From: JANNMJ01 sp031397815 | Lineage (GTDB): Bacteria; Bacteroidota; Bacteroidia; Cytophagales; Hymenobacteraceae | Assembly (NCBI GenBank): GCA_031397815.1 | Contig: JANNMJ010000137.1 | Span: forward strand, 1-14,476 | Direction of reading: 5' to 3' | DNA: 14,476 nucleotides | Shown here: piece by piece, positions 14,466 through 14,476 of the stretch | Layout of the letters: every line of letters starts with the position of its first letter | Position numbering within the stretch: the stretch's first letter is position 1 | Translations under genes and position numbers: made by a program | The notes under the pieces: generated by a model | The model's input: the letters and a program-made list of their open reading frames with translations, nothing else | Database searches by the model: none | What the model was told of the DNA's origin: nothing

Positions 14466-14476
14466 GCCGCCCCCCC

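Overview
The window looks like a stretch of GC-rich chromosome from a Bacteroidota bacterium, probably a Cytophagales/Hymenobacter-like lineage. The lineage call is inference. It rests on the Bacteroidota-type ParE (TOPRIM motif EGDSASGS), a TPR/beta-propeller/OmpA protein with the domain order of the type IX secretion component PorE, the lack of Shine-Dalgarno sequences before nearly every gene, and TAnnTTTG-like promoter elements.

Layout. Positions 1-2278 hold two minus-strand genes, a PA2169-family four-helix-bundle protein (171-638) and an AI-2E family permease (start chosen at 2007), each followed by a hairpin terminator. A 123-bp inverted repeat (2135-2257) lies between the permease and a very large DinG/XPD-type helicase on the minus strand (2276-5863). 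About 650 bp without a convincing gene follow (5864-6517). This stretch carries five 21-bp tandem repeats, a group of very long G runs including one of 20, and a 228-bp inverted-repeat element with 70-bp arms that are 90% identical. A small lipoprotein (6518-7333, minus) is divergent from parE (7643-9559, plus). parE ends at a strong terminator, and the RlmI-like rRNA methyltransferase starts only 16 bp after its T run. Two secreted envelope proteins follow on the plus strand: an all-TPR protein (10963-12057) and the PorE-like OmpA-family protein (12143-14242, GTG start), which ends in a strong terminator. The last about 160 bp hold a third family of intergenic repeat, cut by the window edge.

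How the genes relate. Most are housekeeping functions: chromosome decatenation (parE), 23S rRNA methylation (rlmI-like), and DNA repair or R-loop/D-loop unwinding (helicase). The rest are envelope proteins: permease, lipoprotein, TPR protein and peptidoglycan-anchored OmpA protein. I see no phage, CRISPR, toxin-antitoxin or transposase gene. The most unusual parts are the repeat-dense region upstream of the helicase, where an in-frame repeat-encoded extension and a slippage-prone tract coincide, and the helicase N-terminus, which looks like a DEDDh exonuclease domain that has lost its catalytic residues.
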